Of a stretch of DNA of 7,719 bases, positions 5,148 to 7,719 are shown one piece after another. The position numbers were made by a program, and so were the translations under genes. Location: the NCBI GenBank assembly GCA_035623275.1, contig DASPTT010000041.1, positions 1 to 7,719 on the forward strand. The letters run 5' to 3'. How positions within the stretch are numbered: the stretch's first letter is position 1; the number at the start of each line of letters is the position of its first letter. The DNA comes from DASPTT01 sp035623275 (GTDB lineage Bacteria > Actinomycetota > Acidimicrobiia > Acidimicrobiales > UBA8190). Under the pieces are notes generated by a model that did no database searches, was not told where the DNA came from, and saw only the letters and a program-made list of their open reading frames with translations.

Positions 5148-7391
5148 TCACTCGTTTCGCGCGACCTCGGGTCCTGTCATCCGGTCCAGTAGCGGGAAGG
5201 TCGAAGCGATGATCGCGAGTGAAGCCGCGAGTCCGACGAGCACGGTTGCCCAGTATGCGATCCCAGGCATCTGGAACGAGATGCCGACCTGAGAGCGGAG
5301 GTACAGCGCAGCCGAGACCAGACCCACCACGATCGACACCCCGGCGACCATGAGAAGCGGCAGTGCGCTCTCCAGCGTGACGACGCGGTGCAGGACGACG
5401 GTGGACACGCCGGAGAGCCTCAAGAGGCTGAATGGGCGCTTTCGCTCGCCCAATCCGGCAGCGATGTTCACGGCGAGGCTGCAGGCGGCGATGATCAGGC
5501 TCGCGACGACGACCACCTCCGTCATGTCCTGGACCATGGTGAGGAGGCGAGCCGTAGGCGGATCCAGGGCCTCCACCACTACTGGCGTCCCCTCGAAGGG
5601 AAAAGCCCGCTCGAGCGAGGTCCGTGCCGCCTCCAGAGAGCTCGCCGATCCGTCCGTGGCAACGACGACTGCGTCGACGGGGAGGCGAGCCAGACTCGCC
5701 ACTGAAGAGTGCGAGGACGGCCAGGTGGTCGAGGACGAATGCGAGTTCCTCCCGGTGAGGTTCTCGAGGAACCAGCCGATCGACGCCACCGAGGATCCCG
5801 GTTCGCACCTGCCGATGGCGGGCGTCTTCGCCAGCTGCTCGCAGGCCACCAAACCGAAGCCGTTGAACTGCTGAGCGGAGGATGGGCTCTGATGGACCAC
5901 CGTCACGGCGTGGAGCCCCGGCGTTGCGCTGAGTTCGGTGAGCGCTTGACTCGATGCGGAAGGAACTGCGCCGGTAGCGGGGCACGGGTACGTCGAGAAG
6001 CAAGGGAACAGATCGGCAAGAGTGGCTCTTCCGGTACTCCCTCCCACCGGGTTCGAGCCCTCGGCGACGATCGAGCTGAGGGCCCCGATCGCGGCGCTCG
6101 TGATGAAGAGCGCGAGCACGAGCCCGCTGACGAACCGGAAGGCTGCCCGCGGGTTGTCGAGGAGCCGGCGGCCGGCGATCAGTGTGACAGGGCGATTCGC
6201 TCGCTTCGTCATGAGCCGAGATCCTGCCGTCGTGAACCACGGCCCGGCGAGAACCAACCCCACGACGATGAGGACGAACCCCACGAGCAGCTCCAAGAGC
6301 TGGCCGCCGTTGCTGCCCGGCTTGCCGGCGGCGTCGAAGTAAGCGAGCAGGCCGATGCCGGCGAGTAGCGGAATGAGCCTGACGGCACGCGGCTGAGCGG
6401 ACGAAACGTGTCGACTCACCCCGAGCGGCGAGACCTGGACGCGGCGCAGTGCGAGAAGCCCGGACGCGGCAGCGGCGATCGGGACACCGACAACGACGAG
6501 CACCACGTCGATCCACCGGAGCGACAGGTCGCCCGGCCCCAGGGGCGTGCCGGTGAAAGGCACGTGATAGAGCAGCGGGCGGAATCCGAAGAAGAGGGCG
6601 AATCCGGCCGCCACCCCCGCAACGGCCGCGACCGTCGTCTCCACCGCCGAGATCACCGAGATCTGACGCGGCGTGGCACCGACGAGCCGCATGGCGGCGA
6701 AGCGCTCCTCTCGCCTGGCGGCCGACAACCGGCTCGCGGTGGCGATCAAGATGAGCACCGGCAACAACAGGGCGACGGCTCCACCGACCAAGATCCACTG
6801 CAAAACAGCCCCGCTCCCGACGCCGCTCTGGCAGCCGTAGCAGTTGGCCGGTGTCTTCTGAATGCCTCGGACCTTGGCTGCTCCAGGGACCTGCGAGAGT
6901 TGGCTGGCGACGTGGCCGACCAGGATGATCAACGAGCTCGGAGACGGGAGCGCGGCGGCGCCGATGGTCCCGACCTGGCGCCCGGGATACCGGTTGCTCA
7001 GCTCGCTCGCCGGCAGGGACCTGAGCAGCGCCGTGAGTGCCGGCGAGGCGTAGTACTCCCCAGGGTCGGGCAGGTGCGGGATTCCCGGCGGGACCGGCGC
7101 CTTCGGTCCGGTGGCCGCTACGTCCACGCGGTCGATCTGCTGGTTGCCGACCTGGTCGACGCTGAGCAGCCACCACAGTTGAGATGTCGAGCTGGCCGGT
7201 GTCGATGCGGGTGACTGTGGCGAGGTGTCGAGCCACGACCCACGGTCGGTCTGGGCCTGGAGTCCGTTCACGCCGGCCAGGACAGCCAGCAGCAGAGCGA
7301 CGCCGAGCGCAACCGCAGCGGCGACGGCCAGCACCCGCAGCACCGCTTCCCGCCCGCTGCCCAGCGTCAAGCGCAGACCGAGTCGGATCAT
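5148..7391 (-). CDS. ABC transporter permease, FtsX-like, ten predicted transmembrane helices
   Basis: A 747-aa membrane subunit of an ABC exporter of the MacB/BceB/FtsX superfamily. Predicted helices lie at about 20-43, 196-218, 248-270, 294-316, 337-354, 366-384, 418-441, 622-646, 670-697 and 708-733. Two FtsX domains are visible. The first has a coupling segment RREERFAAMRLVGAT (226-240), the second ERKRPFSLLRLSGVS (649-663); both would contact the ATPase. Two large extracytoplasmic domains (44-195 and 442-621) each carry cysteines (184/187; 464/470, 517/529) that could form disulfides. The start ATG overlaps the ATPase stop as ATGA, so translation is probably coupled. The C-terminus (RMTGPEVARNE) looks natural, so the IS downstream did not truncate it. 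The substrate is unknown; relatives export lipoproteins, peptides or antibiotics, or act in cell-wall signalling. Confidence 0.92.
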   Translation of the reverse strand: MIRLGLRLTLGSGREAVLRVLAVAAAVALGVALLLAVLAGVNGLQAQTDRGSWLDTSPQSPASTPASSTSQLWWLLSVDQVGNQQIDRVDVAATGPKAPVPPGIPHLPDPGEYYASPALTALLRSLPASELSNRYPGRQVGTIGAAALPSPSSLIILVGHVASQLSQVPGAAKVRGIQKTPANCYGCQSGVGSGAVLQWILVGGAVALLLPVLILIATASRLSAARREERFAAMRLVGATPRQISVISAVETTVAAVAGVAAGFALFFGFRPLLYHVPFTGTPLGPGDLSLRWIDVVLVVVGVPIAAAASGLLALRRVQVSPLGVSRHVSSAQPRAVRLIPLLAGIGLLAYFDAAGKPGSNGGQLLELLVGFVLIVVGLVLAGPWFTTAGSRLMTKRANRPVTLIAGRRLLDNPRAAFRFVSGLVLALFITSAAIGALSSIVAEGSNPVGGSTGRATLADLFPCFSTYPCPATGAVPSASSQALTELSATPGLHAVTVVHQSPSSAQQFNGFGLVACEQLAKTPAIGRCEPGSSVASIGWFLENLTGRNSHSSSTTWPSSHSSVASLARLPVDAVVVATDGSASSLEAARTSLERAFPFEGTPVVVEALDPPTARLLTMVQDMTEVVVVASLIIAACSLAVNIAAGLGERKRPFSLLRLSGVSTVVLHRVVTLESALPLLMVAGVSIVVGLVSAALYLRSQVGISFQMPGIAYWATVLVGLAASLAIIASTFPLLDRMTGPEVARNE

Positions 7392-7719
7392 CGCAATGCC
7401 GGTTCCGGCGACGCCACCCGCCCATCACGCACGATCACCTCACGGTCGGCGTAGGCGGCGACCCGGGGCTCGTGGGTCACGAGGATCACCGTCGACCCCT
7501 GCTCACGAGCCGCCCGCGCCAACAGGCCCATGACGATCTCGCCATTCAGCGAATCGAGCGATCCCGTCGGCTCGTCGGCGAAGAGCACGTCAGGACGGAC
7601 GACGAGACCACGGGCCAAGGCCACGCGCTGGGACTGGCCGCCGGACATCTCGCCGGTGCGATGGCGCTCCATGCCCTTGAGTTCGAGACGCTCGAACCAA
7701 CCGCGCGCCTCTCGGAGGG
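7388..7719 (-). CDS. ABC transporter ATP-binding protein, C-terminal part (5' end outside window)
   Basis: The nucleotide-binding subunit that powers the permease; partial, because its start lies beyond the right edge. The frame is open to the edge, and the residues before the first visible Met (LREARGWFERLELKG) fit the family, so that Met is not the start. Visible motifs in order: signature MSGGQSQRVALARGLV (Met in place of the usual Leu of LSGGQ), Walker B with catalytic Glu in VLFADEPTGSLDS, D-loop SLDS, H-loop VTHEPRVAAYADR, and the closing REVIVRDGRV typical of the LolD/MacB-type (3.A.1.122-like) ATPases. Walker A and the Q-loop lie outside the window. The stop TGA overlaps the permease ATG by four bases, which marks an operon. 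Confidence 0.93.
   Translation of the reverse strand, partial: LREARGWFERLELKGMERHRTGEMSGGQSQRVALARGLVVRPDVLFADEPTGSLDSLNGEIVMGLLARAAREQGSTVILVTHEPRVAAYADREVIVRDGRVASPEPALR

Noticed and set aside
5044..7428. Long minus-strand open frame (794 codons) across the permease
   Set aside because: Its product is Arg/Gly/Pro-rich with no membrane segments or domains. The frame giving the 747-aa ten-helix FtsX protein with ATGA coupling to the ATPase is clearly the real one.

Overview
The window is about 7.7 kb of GC-rich DNA with actinobacterial character. The evidence is strong G/C bias at third codon positions, an alternative (GTG) start, and a secreted CX5C/Asp-box repeat protein of a kind I associate with soil Actinobacteria such as the Acidimicrobiia and Thermoleophilia. 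That placement is inference. All four intact or partial genes run on the minus strand, so transcription goes from the right edge to the left.

From right to left, the first unit is an ABC exporter pair. It has the C-terminal part of a MacB/LolD-type ATPase, cut by the window edge, and a 747-aa ten-helix FtsX-like permease joined to it by an ATGA stop/start overlap. About 100 bases after the permease comes an IS110-family insertion sequence: a transposase with a complete DEDD set and a candidate catalytic serine, preceded by about 190 bases of non-coding DNA. On the transposase strand that leader folds into a series of hairpins, starting with an 8-bp 5' stem-loop followed by two stem-loops. This is the order seen in IS110 bridge RNAs, and it is the most interesting feature here.

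After the IS there is a gene-poor stretch of about 550 bases (3290-3836) with several perfect dyads, including a 20-bp palindrome. Its left end has an operator-like inverted repeat over a -10-like hexamer, just ahead of a UPF0158-family gene. A second intergenic stretch (2299-2572) has two more dyads. Next is a large predicted lipoprotein: seven W...CX5C...Asp-box repeats (a likely seven-bladed propeller), a TIG/IPT domain and a beta-rich C-terminal domain.

The left edge (1 to about 200, plus strand) appears to be a frameshifted remnant of an alpha/beta-hydrolase gene that ends against the 3' end of the lipoprotein gene. The genes do not form one pathway. Exporter, lipoprotein and UPF0158 protein look like independent cargo, and the IS and pseudogene show that the segment has been rearranged.
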